Assembly: GCA_945878885.1 (NCBI GenBank) | Contig: CAMCUP010000008.1 | Span: 1-64,000 of the forward strand | Source of the DNA: Polynucleobacter meluiroseus | GTDB taxonomy: Bacteria; Pseudomonadota; Gammaproteobacteria; Burkholderiales; Burkholderiaceae | Direction of reading: 5' to 3' | Length of the DNA: 64,000 bases | Shown: one piece after another, positions 18,323 through 27,372 of the stretch | How the letters are laid out: each line of letters starts with the position of its first letter | Numbering within the stretch: position 1 is the first letter of the stretch | Position numbers and translations under genes: made by a program | Notes under the pieces: model-generated | What the model was told of the DNA's origin: nothing | What the model saw: the letters and a program-made list of their open reading frames with translations, nothing else | Database searches by the model: none

Positions 18323-19570
18323 TTACAAGTGCTGTAGGCGTAATAATGCACTTTTTAAAGTCTCTGCCTGCTTAGCAAAGCAAAATCGCACGACGCCTGA
18401 TTCAAGGGGCTTTGCATAAAAAGCTGATACTGGAATTGCAGCGACGCCTATTTCTGTGGTGAGCCAACGGCAAAAATCACTTTCATTTAATTTTGCCTCT
18501 GGCACAGTTAATGCAGAATAATCGACACATTGAAAATAGGTGCCAGGGCAAGGCAAGAGCTTAAAGCGTGTATTGGCTAACCCCGCGCGAAAATAATCGC
18601 GTTTAGCTTGATAAAAATCGGGTAGATTTTGGTAGTGGGCTGCGGTCTGCAGATACTGGGCGATTCCATATTGCACTGGGGTATTTACCGTGAACACATT
18701 AAATTGATGTACTTTGCGAAATTCATGACTTAGTTCAGCTGGGGCAGCGACATAGCCAATTTTCCAGCCAGTGACATGATATGTCTTGCCAAAACTAGAA
18801 ATGAGAAAGCTACGTTTGGCTAGCTGTGGATGGCTGGCGACGCTTTGGTGAGCTTGACCATCGTAGACCATATGTTCGTAGACCTCATCACTACAAACTA
18901 GTACAGCCGTATTTTCGAGTAGCTTTGCTAAACGGTCTAAGTCGTTCTTGCTCCACACCATGCCTGTAGGATTATGGGGCGAGTTAATCATGATGAGGCG
19001 CGTTTTTGGATTGATAGCCTGACTTAATTGCTCCCAAGGAATTTCATAAGAAGTTACTTGGCCTTTGTGATCACGGATTGTTTGGAGGGTAATGCCAATA
19101 GGTTTGCCACCCGCCAATTCAATGGCCGGTTGATAGCTATCGTAGGCTGGCTCTAGCAAAATGACTTCATCGCCAGGATGAACGCAGCATAAGACTGCGG
19201 TCAAAATACCTTGAGTACCACCTGCGGTAATGGTGATTTCTGTCTCGGACTGATAACTTTTTCCATACTCAGCAAAAATTTTTTGGGCAATGGCTGTCCG
19301 TAACTCAGCAATACCAGTCATTGGCGGATATTGATTGTGACCCGCTAACATTGCTGTGGTTACCTTGGCGATGAGATCAGGATCGCAGGGAAAGTCTGGA
19401 AATCCTTGGCCTAAATTAATTGCTTTTGATTCACTGGCAAGCGCCGACATAATAGTGAATATAGTTGTTCCCACGAGCGGCAAGCGCGAAGGGAATGGGG
19501 CAATTGCGGCGGAATCTTTCAGATTTGGAGCGCTATCGCTAGAATAGGAGGATTCTTCAATTTTCATCAT
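18323..19570 (-). CDS. PLP-dependent class I/II aminotransferase (methionine aminotransferase YbdL-like)
   Basis: Fold-type I aminotransferase of about 415 residues. Conserved parts are INLGQGFPDF, the GGTQGILTA cofactor-binding segment, NSPHNPTG and the Schiff-base Lys in SSFGKTYHVTGWKIGY, all close to the methionine/glutamine transaminases YbdL and KAT. TTG 19573, ATG 19570 and ATG 19567 are all possible starts and none has a good Shine-Dalgarno; I chose the first ATG. The divergent yaaA starts about ten bases away, so this gene's promoter must lie inside yaaA. Confidence 0.92.
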   Translation of the reverse strand: MMKIEESSYSSDSAPNLKDSAAIAPFPSRLPLVGTTIFTIMSALASESKAINLGQGFPDFPCDPDLIAKVTTAMLAGHNQYPPMTGIAELRTAIAQKIFAEYGKSYQSETEITITAGGTQGILTAVLCCVHPGDEVILLEPAYDSYQPAIELAGGKPIGITLQTIRDHKGQVTSYEIPWEQLSQAINPKTRLIMINSPHNPTGMVWSKNDLDRLAKLLENTAVLVCSDEVYEHMVYDGQAHQSVASHPQLAKRSFLISSFGKTYHVTGWKIGYVAAPAELSHEFRKVHQFNVFTVNTPVQYGIAQYLQTAAHYQNLPDFYQAKRDYFRAGLANTRFKLLPCPGTYFQCVDYSALTVPEAKLNESDFCRWLTTEIGVAAIPVSAFYAKPLESGVVRFCFAKQAETLKSALLRLQHL

Positions 19571-19581
19571 CAAATTGTGCC

Positions 19582-20358
19582 ATGCTGATCATACTTTCTC
19601 CTGCCAAGACTTTAGATTACCAAACCCCGGTAAAGCTAAAAAAGCATACCCTCCCTGAATTCGTGCCCGAGGCCGCTAAATTGATAGCTGAATTAAAAAC
19701 GCTTTCTTCCCAGCAATTGGCTAAGTTGATGGGTTTATCCGACCAATTGGCCGCCTTAAATATAGGCCGTTTTCGTGATTGGTCGAGTCAATTTACTGCT
19801 GAAAATAGTAAGCAAGCCTTGTTTGCTTTTAACGGCGATGTGTATGACGGGCTAGATGCCGGAACCCTTAATACTAAGGCGCTTGATTTTGCCCAAGCTC
19901 ACCTGCGGATTCTTTCAGGGCTTTATGGGGTCTTAAGGCCGTTTGATTTAATGCAGCCTTACCGCTTAGAAATGGGCACTGCCTTAAAAAACGTGCGTGG
20001 CAAAAATCTTTATGAATTTTGGGGTGAGCGCGTCACACAAGCACTAAAAAAAATACTCGATAGTCAAAAAAATCCTGTGCTGCTCAATTTGGCATCAGAA
20101 GAGTACTTTAAGGTCTTGCAGGCCACAAACTTTGATTGTCCCGTAGTCTCTCCCATTTTTAAAGATGCCAAGGCTGGGCAATACAAAATTATTTCGTTTT
20201 ACGCAAAACGGGCGCGAGGCTTTATGGCTCGGTTTGTAATTGAAAATCGGCTTACCGACCCTGCCGCATTAAAGCAATTTAATTTGGCTGGCTATCGATA
20301 TAATGCAGCAGCATCAAAACCACTGCAGCCCGTTTTTTATCGCGCTGAGAAAAATTAA
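19582..20358 (+). CDS. yaaA: YaaA family protein (peroxide stress, DUF328)
   Basis: A 258-residue protein, the usual length. It begins MLIILSPAKTLDYQTP, the hallmark of the family, and retains the central FNGDVYDGLDA and the LSGLYGVLRPFDLMQPYRLEMG segment. In E. coli YaaA lowers intracellular free iron and DNA damage during hydrogen peroxide stress and binds DNA. The canonical N-terminus fixes the start, although no Shine-Dalgarno precedes it. DUF2863 follows 12 bases later on the same strand. Confidence 0.95.
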   Translation: MLIILSPAKTLDYQTPVKLKKHTLPEFVPEAAKLIAELKTLSSQQLAKLMGLSDQLAALNIGRFRDWSSQFTAENSKQALFAFNGDVYDGLDAGTLNTKALDFAQAHLRILSGLYGVLRPFDLMQPYRLEMGTALKNVRGKNLYEFWGERVTQALKKILDSQKNPVLLNLASEEYFKVLQATNFDCPVVSPIFKDAKAGQYKIISFYAKRARGFMARFVIENRLTDPAALKQFNLAGYRYNAAASKPLQPVFYRAEKN

Positions 20359-20370
20359 GATCACTTCCTT

Positions 20371-21582
20371 ATGGCTGTATATCGCTCAAAATCATCACAA
20401 CGCTCTTCGCCTGAAGCAGACCGCCTTGTTGCCGATTCAATTTCTTTGGCTGCCTCTGGTAGCCGGATTGAGGATGAGTTCTGGGAAGTACGCTTACTTG
20501 AGCGCTTAGCACGTTTATTGAAAAGTCAAAATCAACATGTGATTGATGCGGCATTAGATCAAACTTTTAAAATTAATACGGTTGCTTTTGAAGTATTGGC
20601 CGATAACGCTGAAACCTTGGCTGAGTCGCTCACCTTGGAATATGAGGGGCAGAGTTGGGATGCACTGTTAATTGCGATGCCGATCGTGGCGCATACGCGT
20701 TATCAAATTCCATCGGGAGCGCTACCAGTGCAAGTGATTGAGGCCACGGCTTTGGCCATGCAACGCTCGATTGCAGCAAATGACACGCGTTTAGCTATTG
20801 TGCCTTGGCTATATAGCATTGACCAGATGCCGCACTCGCATTGTCAAACTCGAATTTTGCTCGAAGCATTAGCAACTGCGGCAGTCTCTGCAAGTGAGAT
20901 GAAGTTAGAAATGCGCGGTATGTCAGAAACGATTGCGGTCTTGGCAGACCCCCGTTTTATCATTGCAGTAATTGCTGCGCCCAGCGGCCAGCCATTATTT
21001 CGTTGGCAAGCTGAAACTCCTGCACGACAAGAGCGCGGTGTGAGTTTGGTTGAATGGCAAGCTGGTATGCATGACCCAATTGCAAATCTATTTCCTGGTT
21101 GTGAATTTGATTTACTGTTACCCGAGGCTTATTTCACCAACTGTCGCTTAGCCGATAAACAGGTGCGTCCTTTGAGTATTCGGGCCGCCGTTAACTACTT
21201 GGCCTCGGCCCTGAGCATTATTCCAGCGGGCTTATCTTGTGTGGTTGGAGCTTTTGGTGAAGAGCAGGCCGATGAATATCGATTAGCTTTTAGTATTAAG
21301 GGCTCAGCTGAGGTGGTGTACGGCGTAATTTGGCCTTTATACGACCGTGAGCATGTGGCTAGCGATGCTTTAAATGATGTTTCAAATGACGAAAGCCCAA
21401 TTAAAGAAATTTGTGATGCATTACGCGATGCTGGAGTTGAAGATGTTTTTCGACACGCAGTTTTGTTTGCTCCCGAATTATGTGATGACTGTGGCGCGCC
21501 TTTATTTCCAGACCGCCAGGGCGAAGTAGTGCATGCCGAAATGCCAGAAGATTCGCCGACCCAGCAACCTTTATTTCATTAA
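20371..21582 (+). CDS. DUF2863 family protein
   Basis: A 403-residue soluble protein starting MAVYRSKSSQRSSPEADRLV, with several Ala/Leu-rich helices and a C-terminal CDDCGAPLFPDRQGEVVHAE element that holds a CxxC pair and looks like a small metal-binding or redox tail. I recognise the family as DUF2863, restricted to betaproteobacteria as far as I know. Its function is unknown. It follows yaaA closely, so the two are probably co-transcribed. Confidence 0.8.
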   Translation: MAVYRSKSSQRSSPEADRLVADSISLAASGSRIEDEFWEVRLLERLARLLKSQNQHVIDAALDQTFKINTVAFEVLADNAETLAESLTLEYEGQSWDALLIAMPIVAHTRYQIPSGALPVQVIEATALAMQRSIAANDTRLAIVPWLYSIDQMPHSHCQTRILLEALATAAVSASEMKLEMRGMSETIAVLADPRFIIAVIAAPSGQPLFRWQAETPARQERGVSLVEWQAGMHDPIANLFPGCEFDLLLPEAYFTNCRLADKQVRPLSIRAAVNYLASALSIIPAGLSCVVGAFGEEQADEYRLAFSIKGSAEVVYGVIWPLYDREHVASDALNDVSNDESPIKEICDALRDAGVEDVFRHAVLFAPELCDDCGAPLFPDRQGEVVHAEMPEDSPTQQPLFH

Positions 21583-21652
21583 TCTTCTTGGGCTCAAGCT
21601 TTAGCTAACGCTTTATTTACTGCAGTTGATTGGCTTGACGAATACTATGTAC

Positions 21653-22036
21653 TTATTCAGCCTTGGTAAATAAGTGAGGATCTTTGCCACCCTTCATCTC
21701 AGCAGTTTGACAAAAATCGGCTAAGCGTACGCCGCTCTTAATATTAAAAAGCATGGCTTTATTGCCCAGAACTACCAGGTCGAGACCTGTTTCCATGTTT
21801 TTGTAGCGCAAACTTCCTGGCAATGAAGTTTCTTTGTTCATCACGAAGCTTCTTGAGTTCCACTCCAAGGTCAGATTTTCAGGAGTGCCTGAGGTTTTTA
21901 GTTCCATACCGTTACTACACGACCAAGCGAAAGGCGAAGCGTTACGCAGATTTTGTGCTTGGCTAGCATACGACGCAAGGCAAACAGTGCTAGCTAGGAG
22001 AGCTTGCAAGGGGAGTGAGAGCGAATTTTTTTTCAT
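21653..22036 (-). CDS. Small exported protein, possibly MliC-like
   Basis: A 127-residue protein with a clear Sec signal peptide (MKKNSLSLPLQALLASTVCLASYASQAQ). The mature part of about 100 residues has two Cys (in AWSCSNG and LADFCQTAE) that could form a disulfide and is predicted to be mostly beta. The arrangement FxCxxG ... SGTPENLTLEW ... SLRYKN ... GLDLVVLGNKAML resembles MliC/PliC lysozyme inhibitors, but the match is loose and I would not assign it. It is 11 bases downstream of mdh. Confidence 0.75.
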   Translation of the reverse strand: MKKNSLSLPLQALLASTVCLASYASQAQNLRNASPFAWSCSNGMELKTSGTPENLTLEWNSRSFVMNKETSLPGSLRYKNMETGLDLVVLGNKAMLFNIKSGVRLADFCQTAEMKGGKDPHLFTKAE

Positions 22037-22047
22037 ATTATTTTTTC

Positions 22048-23037
22048 TTAGGTAAGCAAGTGCTTTACGCCTGCTTGTTCTTCAAGTAATTCTTTGAGCG
22101 TGTGATTCATTCGTTCACGCGAAAAAGCATCAATTTCTAAGCCTTCTACTAGCTGATACTCACCGTTGGCACAAATTACAGGGAAACCATAAATTACGTC
22201 TGCTGGAATGCCATAGTCCCCTTTTGAGGCAATACCCATTGTGGTCCATTTACCGTTGGTGCCAAGGACCCAATCATGCATATGATCAATTGCTGCGTTT
22301 GCAGCCGAGGCCGCAGAAGATAGGCCGCGCGCTTCAATGATGGCGCCGCCGCGTTTCCCAACTGTAGGAATAAAAACATCCTTATTCCAAGCTGGATCAT
22401 TAATCAGTTTTTCTACCGACTCGCCGTTAATCGTGGCAAAGCGATAGTCTGGATACATCGTGGGGCTGTGATTTCCCCAGACAATTAATTTTTCAACTTC
22501 AGCGACTGGCTTGCCCATTTTCGCGGCCAACTGAGAAAGTGCGCGGTTATGATCAAGGCGCAACATCGCAGTGAAGTTTTTAGCGGGTAAGCCAGGTGCT
22601 GATTTCATCGCAATATAGGCGTTGGTATTAGCGGGATTGCCCACCACCAAGACCTTGACTGTGCGCTTGGCAACAGCGTCGAGCGCCTTACCTTGCGCAG
22701 TAAAAATTTGGGCGTTAGCCGATAGCAAATCTTTGCGTTCCATGCCTGGGCCCCGCGGACGGGCTCCTACCAGCATAGCGATATCAACATCTTTAAATGC
22801 GGTCATGGGATCGCTATGAGAACTCATGCCCGCTAGCAGGGGGAAGGCGCAATCATCGAGCTCCATCATCACACCTGCTAGTGCCTTTTGCGCTTTTTCA
22901 TCAGGAATTTCAAGGAGTTGCAAGATAACTGGTTGATCTTTACCTAACAAATCGCCATTAGCGATACGAAATAGCAGGGAATAACCAATTTGGCCGGCAG
23001 CGCCGGTTACTGCGACGCGCATAGGTGCTTTTGCCAT
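22048..23037 (-). CDS. mdh: Malate dehydrogenase (NAD+)
   Basis: Interconverts malate and oxaloacetate in the TCA cycle. The 329-residue protein is of the lactate-dehydrogenase-like MDH type that many betaproteobacteria share with Thermus: [17 protein letters not shown] nucleotide-binding loop, [16 protein letters not shown] substrate loop, [12 protein letters not shown] and the catalytic His in [17 protein letters not shown]. It is transcribed away from the gntR-sdh-gltA cluster from a shared control region holding a consensus TTGACA -35 box and a palindromic operator candidate. Confidence 0.96.
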   Translation of the reverse strand: MAKAPMRVAVTGAAGQIGYSLLFRIANGDLLGKDQPVILQLLEIPDEKAQKALAGVMMELDDCAFPLLAGMSSHSDPMTAFKDVDIAMLVGARPRGPGMERKDLLSANAQIFTAQGKALDAVAKRTVKVLVVGNPANTNAYIAMKSAPGLPAKNFTAMLRLDHNRALSQLAAKMGKPVAEVEKLIVWGNHSPTMYPDYRFATINGESVEKLINDPAWNKDVFIPTVGKRGGAIIEARGLSSAASAANAAIDHMHDWVLGTNGKWTTMGIASKGDYGIPADVIYGFPVICANGEYQLVEGLEIDAFSRERMNHTLKELLEEQAGVKHLLT

Positions 23038-23091
23038 TACTAAAACTCCAGATGAGGGTTAAAAATTACTTCTATTATCCCTTTAAGTTTA

Positions 23092-23115
23092 GGGATTCCC
23101 CTATTACACTGTCAA
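23092..23115 (-). promoter_or_regulatory. Candidate sigma70 promoter of mdh
   Basis: On the minus strand a perfect -35 hexamer TTGACA (plus-strand TGTCAA, 23110-23115) is followed after 18 bases by TAAACT as -10. The mdh start lies about 50 bases further on. The upstream edge of the -35 box is five bases from the GTCTT-N4-AAGAC palindrome. Confidence 0.55.
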
Positions 23116-23119
23116 CTAT

Positions 23120-23178
23120 GTCTTCTATAAGACTATGAAAACTCTATTTTGATCTAATTTAAGCTTAAAAAAGACTAT
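23120..23178. promoter_or_regulatory. Candidate operator of the GntR/HutC regulator: GTCTT-N4-AAGAC plus a repeated half-site
   Basis: GTCTTCTATAAGAC (23120-23133) is a perfect 5-4-5 inverted repeat. Its right arm with flank, AAGACTAT (23129-23136), is repeated exactly at 23171-23178, 42 bases downstream (about four helical turns) and two bases before the TTG start of gntR. HutC-subfamily regulators commonly bind GT-N-TA/AC type palindromes of this size. Position between mdh and gntR suggests autoregulation and control of mdh. Confidence 0.55.
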
Positions 23179-23180
23179 TA

Positions 23181-23930
23181 TTGGACGCGTTTTTGACTAC
23201 AAATTTATCCTCTCTGACCACTTTTAGCCCGCTTTATCAGCAGATTAAAGCGATGTTGCTGGCTAGTTTGCAGGCTGGCGAATGGCAGCCGGGCGAGGCT
23301 ATACCTAGTGAATTTGAATTGGCTGCCCGATATGAAGTGAGTCAAGGTACCGTTCGCAAGGCGATTGATGAGCTAACGACGCAAAATTTATTGATTCGTA
23401 AGCAAGGTAAGGGCACCTTTGTGGCTACTCACCATGAGGAGCGACACCAATTTCGGTTTTTGCGCTTATCTCCCGACAGTGGTTTGCCCATGGTTTTAAA
23501 AAATCAATTTTTGAGTTGCAAAAAAATTAAAGCCTCACGGCTGATTGCCCAAGCTTTAAAAATGCCGACTGGCGAGAGCTTGATTGAAATTGAGCGGGTA
23601 CAAACCTTTGCTGGCGCGGTAATTGTCTTTGAGCAAATTTGGTTGCCCAGTTTGCGTTTTAAAGGTCTGAGCCTTGCTACTTTGCAGGCTTGGACGGGGC
23701 CTTTATACGCCCTGTACGAATCTTCATTTGCTACTCATATGGTGCGCGCAGAGGAGAAAATTAAGGCTGTTGCCAGCGACCTCACCAGCGCTGCGCGCTT
23801 AAAAACTGTGCTAGGAGCGCCAATTTTATTGGTGGAGCGGGTTTCTTACACTTATGGCAATAAACCCGTAGAGATGCGTGTAGCCCGCTATGATACTAGC
23901 TCGCAGCACTATGAAAATGCCTTGAGTTAA
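23181..23930 (+). CDS. GntR family regulator, HutC/UTRA subfamily
   Basis: A 249-residue regulator with an N-terminal winged helix (about 15-85: YQQIKAMLLASLQAGEWQPGEAIPSEFELAARY, then SQGTVRKAIDELTTQNLLIRKQGKGTFVA) and a C-terminal UTRA effector domain (about 95-245). The first usable start is TTG 23181; no ATG is available before the DNA-binding domain and no Shine-Dalgarno is evident. It sits between divergent mdh and co-directional sdhCDAB-gltA, so it is a good candidate for controlling the TCA cycle genes. The effector is unknown. Confidence 0.92.
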   Translation: MDAFLTTNLSSLTTFSPLYQQIKAMLLASLQAGEWQPGEAIPSEFELAARYEVSQGTVRKAIDELTTQNLLIRKQGKGTFVATHHEERHQFRFLRLSPDSGLPMVLKNQFLSCKKIKASRLIAQALKMPTGESLIEIERVQTFAGAVIVFEQIWLPSLRFKGLSLATLQAWTGPLYALYESSFATHMVRAEEKIKAVASDLTSAARLKTVLGAPILLVERVSYTYGNKPVEMRVARYDTSSQHYENALS

Positions 23931-24031
23931 GACTGGTGAGACAAAATTACACAAGGTGTCCCGCTTTCTACTAAAATATGCTGCAATACAACATTTTATT
24001 TAAACTACTCACATCCTCATTGAGATAAGCC
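23931..24031 (+). promoter_or_regulatory. Upstream region of sdhC with a weak promoter candidate
   Basis: The 101-base gap between gntR and sdhC contains TAAAAT (23972-23977) as a possible -10 and TTACAC (23947-23952) as a poor -35 at a long spacing of 19. The GTCTT-N4-AAGAC palindrome seen before gntR is not repeated here. Thus sdh may be expressed partly from the gntR promoter. Confidence 0.3.
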
Positions 24032-24457
24032 ATGGCTGATGCCCAGCACGAGCTGCACAATTCGCGACCAAAGCCGGTCTACCGTAATATTGGTTTAGCG
24101 CAGTTAATTCACTACCACTTACCGTGGGCAGGAAAGGTTTCAATTCTGCATCGTATTAGTGGTGCTGCTTTATTTCTCTTTTTGCCTTTCTTGCTTTATC
24201 TGCTTGATCAAAGCTTGGCTTCAGAACTTAGTTATAAAAAATTTCAAGCAATTGTTGCTAATCCTTTTGCAAAATTAATTCTCTTGGGTTTGATTTGGAG
24301 TTTTCTCCATCATTTTTTTGCAGGAATTCGTTACTTATTGTTGGATCGTGAAATTGGTATTAATAAGATTCCTGCCAACCGTTCAGCAATTTTGGTATTA
24401 ATAATTAGTTTTTCGCTCACGGTTATTTTGGGCGCAAAGTTATTTGGTTTGTTCTAA
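24032..24457 (+). CDS. sdhC: Succinate dehydrogenase cytochrome b556 subunit
   Basis: Membrane anchor of complex II. The 141-residue protein has three transmembrane helices; conserved residues include RPVYRNIGL-like KPVYRNIGLAQLIHYHLPWAGKVSILHRISGAALF (Ser and Arg near the quinone site, SILHRISG) and the heme-ligand His in SFLHHFFAGIRYLLLD. The first gene of sdhCDAB, separated by 13 bases from sdhD. Confidence 0.94.
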   Translation: MADAQHELHNSRPKPVYRNIGLAQLIHYHLPWAGKVSILHRISGAALFLFLPFLLYLLDQSLASELSYKKFQAIVANPFAKLILLGLIWSFLHHFFAGIRYLLLDREIGINKIPANRSAILVLIISFSLTVILGAKLFGLF

Positions 24458-24470
24458 GGCAAGGGAAAAA

Positions 24471-24836
24471 ATGTCGATCTATAACGTTGGTCCGCGACGC
24501 CTCGTTGTTGGCGCTCACTATGGCCTGAAAGAGTGGTTAATTCAACGCATGACTGCGGTGATCATGGTGGTTTTTATAATTATTTTATTAGGCGATTATT
24601 TGCTTAATGGTGGCCCTAATTACACCGCTTGGGCTAGTTTGTTCAGCAACCAATTTATGAAGCTGCTGACCTTGTTGGCTTTACTAAGCCTTTTTTATCA
24701 TGCTTGGGTTGGTATGCGCGATATCTGGATGGACTATGTTAAGCCTGCTGGCATCCGTTTAAGTTTGCAAGTTTTTACGGCCCTATGGTTGATAGCTTGC
24801 ACTGCTTATGCTATCCAAATTTTGTGGAAAGTGTGA
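24471..24836 (+). CDS. sdhD: Succinate dehydrogenase hydrophobic anchor subunit
   Basis: Second membrane anchor of complex II, 121 residues with three helices. The ORF track starts nine codons earlier; ATG 24471 follows AAGGGAAAAA and gives the expected MSIYNVGPRRLVVGAHYGLKEWL start. The heme ligand region SLFYHAWVGMRDIWMDYV carries the conserved His and the Asp-Tyr pair of the quinone site. The stop codon is separated from the sdhA ATG by a single base, indicating translational coupling. Confidence 0.94.
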   Translation: MSIYNVGPRRLVVGAHYGLKEWLIQRMTAVIMVVFIIILLGDYLLNGGPNYTAWASLFSNQFMKLLTLLALLSLFYHAWVGMRDIWMDYVKPAGIRLSLQVFTALWLIACTAYAIQILWKV

Positions 24837-24837
24837 G

Positions 24838-26616
24838 ATGACAGAGATTCAAAAATCATTACCTCGACGTCGTTTTGACGCGGTGATTGTTGGCGCAGGT
24901 GGTTCAGGCATGCGCGCCTCATTACAGCTCGCTGAAGCTGGACTTGATGTAGCGGTGTTAAGTAAAGTGTTTCCAACCCGTTCGCATACTGTTGCTGCGC
25001 AAGGCGGCATTGGCGCTGCCTTAGGTAATATGAGTGAAGATAATTGGCACTATCACTTTTACGATACGGTGAAGGGTTCCGATTGGTTGGGTGATCAAGA
25101 CGTGATTGAGTTTATGTGCCGTGAGGCGCCTAAAGTGGTGTATGAACTTGAACACTATGGCATGCCTTTTGATCGCAATCCTGATGGCACCATTTATCAG
25201 CGCCCCTTTGGTGGACACACGGCGAATTATGGTGAAAAGCCAGTGCAACGTGCTTGCGCTGCAGCTGACCGCACGGGTCATGCAATGTTACATACCTTGT
25301 ATCAACGTAATGTGATGGCTAAAACCCATTTTTATGTTGAGTGGTTAGCGCTTGATTTGATTCGTGATGCGGCTGGTGACGTTGTTGGCGTTACTGCACT
25401 AGAAATGGAAACCGGTGAGCTCTATATTCTCGAGGCTAAAATTGTTATTTTGGCTACGGGTGGTGCAGGGCGTATTTGGTCAGCTTCAACTAATGCTTAC
25501 ATAAATACTGGCGATGGCATGGGCATGGCGGCGCGCGCGGGCATTCCCCTAGAAGATATGGAATTTTGGCAGTTTCATCCTACCGGCGTAGCTGGTGCTG
25601 GGGTCTTGCTAACTGAAGGTTGTCGCGGCGAAGGTGGAGTCTTGCGTAATAAAGATGGCGAACGATTTATGGAGCGCTATGCGCCTACCCTTAAAGATTT
25701 AGCGCCACGTGATTTTGTGTCGCGTTCAATGGATCAAGAAATTAAAGAGGGCCGTGGTTGTGGCCCCAATGGCGATTACGTCGTACTCGACTTAACGCAT
25801 ATTGGCGCTGAAACCATTATGAAGCGACTGCCTTCGGTATATGAAATTGGTATGAACTTTGCCAATATTGATATCACTAAAGAGCCCATTCCAGTAGTAC
25901 CTACAATTCACTATCAAATGGGTGGTATTCCCACAAACATTTATGGTCAAGTAGTCGTACCCAAGGATGGCAACCCCAATCACATTGTGCAAGGCCTCTA
26001 TGCTATTGGCGAGTGCTCTTGTGTGTCAGTGCATGGTGCCAATCGTTTGGGGACGAATTCATTGCTTGATTTACTGGTATTTGGGCGCGCTGCTGGTAAG
26101 CACATCGTGGCGGAAAATTTAAAAGACCGTGAGCATAAGGTTTTGCCACCAGATGCCGGTCGCAATAGTTTGGCGCGCATTGCTAAGTTAGATGCCTCCA
26201 CTAGTGGTGAGTATGCGCAAGATGTGGCCAACGAAATTCGCAAAACCATGCAAACTTATGCGGGGGTCTTTCGTAATCAGGTATTAATGGATGAGGGCGT
26301 ACGCCAGATGGCGCTATTAACTGAGCGGGCGAATCATTTATGGGTAAAAGATAAGTCGCAAATTTTTAATACTGCGCGCATTGAAGCTTTAGAAGTTGCC
26401 AATTTAATTGAAACTGCTAATGCCACCATGATTTCAGCAGCAGCACGCAAAGAAAGTCGTGGCGCCCATTCGCATAATGAATATCCCAAGCGCGACGATG
26501 AACATTGGATGAAGCATTCGTTGTGGTTTAGTGCAGGTAATCGGATGGATTACAAGCCGGTGCAACTAAAGCCACTAACTATTGATTCTGTACCCCCTAA
26601 AGAACGTACCTTTTAA
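24838..26616 (+). CDS. sdhA: Succinate dehydrogenase flavoprotein subunit
   Basis: Catalytic subunit that oxidises succinate to fumarate with covalently bound FAD. From ATG 24838 (the track starts ten codons early) it is 592 residues. It shows the dinucleotide fold VGAGGSGMRASLQLAEAG, the flavinylation motif RSHTVAAQGGIGAALGN with the FAD-linked His, HPTGVAGAGVLLTEGCRGEGG and the catalytic Arg region. SdhE, needed for flavinylation, is encoded downstream. Confidence 0.97.
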   Translation: MTEIQKSLPRRRFDAVIVGAGGSGMRASLQLAEAGLDVAVLSKVFPTRSHTVAAQGGIGAALGNMSEDNWHYHFYDTVKGSDWLGDQDVIEFMCREAPKVVYELEHYGMPFDRNPDGTIYQRPFGGHTANYGEKPVQRACAAADRTGHAMLHTLYQRNVMAKTHFYVEWLALDLIRDAAGDVVGVTALEMETGELYILEAKIVILATGGAGRIWSASTNAYINTGDGMGMAARAGIPLEDMEFWQFHPTGVAGAGVLLTEGCRGEGGVLRNKDGERFMERYAPTLKDLAPRDFVSRSMDQEIKEGRGCGPNGDYVVLDLTHIGAETIMKRLPSVYEIGMNFANIDITKEPIPVVPTIHYQMGGIPTNIYGQVVVPKDGNPNHIVQGLYAIGECSCVSVHGANRLGTNSLLDLLVFGRAAGKHIVAENLKDREHKVLPPDAGRNSLARIAKLDASTSGEYAQDVANEIRKTMQTYAGVFRNQVLMDEGVRQMALLTERANHLWVKDKSQIFNTARIEALEVANLIETANATMISAAARKESRGAHSHNEYPKRDDEHWMKHSLWFSAGNRMDYKPVQLKPLTIDSVPPKERTF

Positions 26617-26643
26617 CGCCTATTTGTAGACGAAAGAATTAAG

Positions 26644-27348
26644 ATGAGCGATACCCGTATTTTTGAAATCTACCGTTACGATCCCGAGACCAATGATGCG
26701 CCTCGCATGCAGCGTTATGAAATTGAATTGACTGATGAGCGCATGTTGCTAGATGCCATAATTACTTTAAAGAAGATGGATGAAACTATTTCGTTTCGAC
26801 GCTCTTGCCGCGAAGGCGTTTGTGGCTCTGATGCCATGAATATCAATGGTAAAAATGGCTTGGCCTGCGTAACCAATATGCGTAGTCTACCTAAAACTAT
26901 TGTATTACGGCCTTTACCAGGCTTACCGGTAGTACGCGATTTAATTGTCGATATGACTTTATTCTTTAAGCAGTATTTATCAATCAAGCCATATTTAATT
27001 AATGACACGCCACCACCTGAAAAAGAACGTTTACAAAGCCCCGCTGAGCGCGAAGAGTTAGATGGTTTGTATGAATGTATTTTGTGCGCTTCGTGCTCAA
27101 CTGCTTGCCCATCATTTTGGTGGAATCCTGACAAATTTGTTGGTCCTGCCGGCTTGTTACAGGCTTACCGCTTTATTGCCGACAGTCGTGATGAGGCTAC
27201 TGCGCTTCGGCTCGATAACTTAGAAGATCCTTATCGTTTATTTCGTTGCCATACAATTATGAATTGCGTTGATGTTTGTCCTAAGCACCTCAATCCGACT
27301 AAGGCTATTGGTAAAATTAAAGAGTTGATGGTGCGTAGAGCTGTATGA
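26644..27348 (+). CDS. sdhB: Succinate dehydrogenase iron-sulfur subunit
   Basis: Electron-transfer subunit of complex II, 234 residues. The N-terminal ferredoxin-like domain has the [2Fe-2S] ligands in CREGVCGSDAMNINGKNGLAC, and the C-terminal domain holds the [4Fe-4S] and [3Fe-4S] motifs in CILCASCSTACPSFWWN and CHTIMNCVDVCPKHLNP. Follows sdhA after 27 bases and precedes sdhE by 24. Confidence 0.97.
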   Translation: MSDTRIFEIYRYDPETNDAPRMQRYEIELTDERMLLDAIITLKKMDETISFRRSCREGVCGSDAMNINGKNGLACVTNMRSLPKTIVLRPLPGLPVVRDLIVDMTLFFKQYLSIKPYLINDTPPPEKERLQSPAEREELDGLYECILCASCSTACPSFWWNPDKFVGPAGLLQAYRFIADSRDEATALRLDNLEDPYRLFRCHTIMNCVDVCPKHLNPTKAIGKIKELMVRRAV

Positions 27349-27372
27349 AAATAATCAAATGAATCTAGCAAA

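Noticed and set aside
23949-23959. ACAC-AAG-GTGT palindrome upstream of sdhC as an operator
   Set aside because: Only a four-base arm, and it does not resemble the GTCTT-N4-AAGAC element.
26715-27134. 139-codon minus-strand ORF opposite sdhB
   Set aside because: Fully inside the iron-sulfur domain coding region of sdhB; shadow frame.
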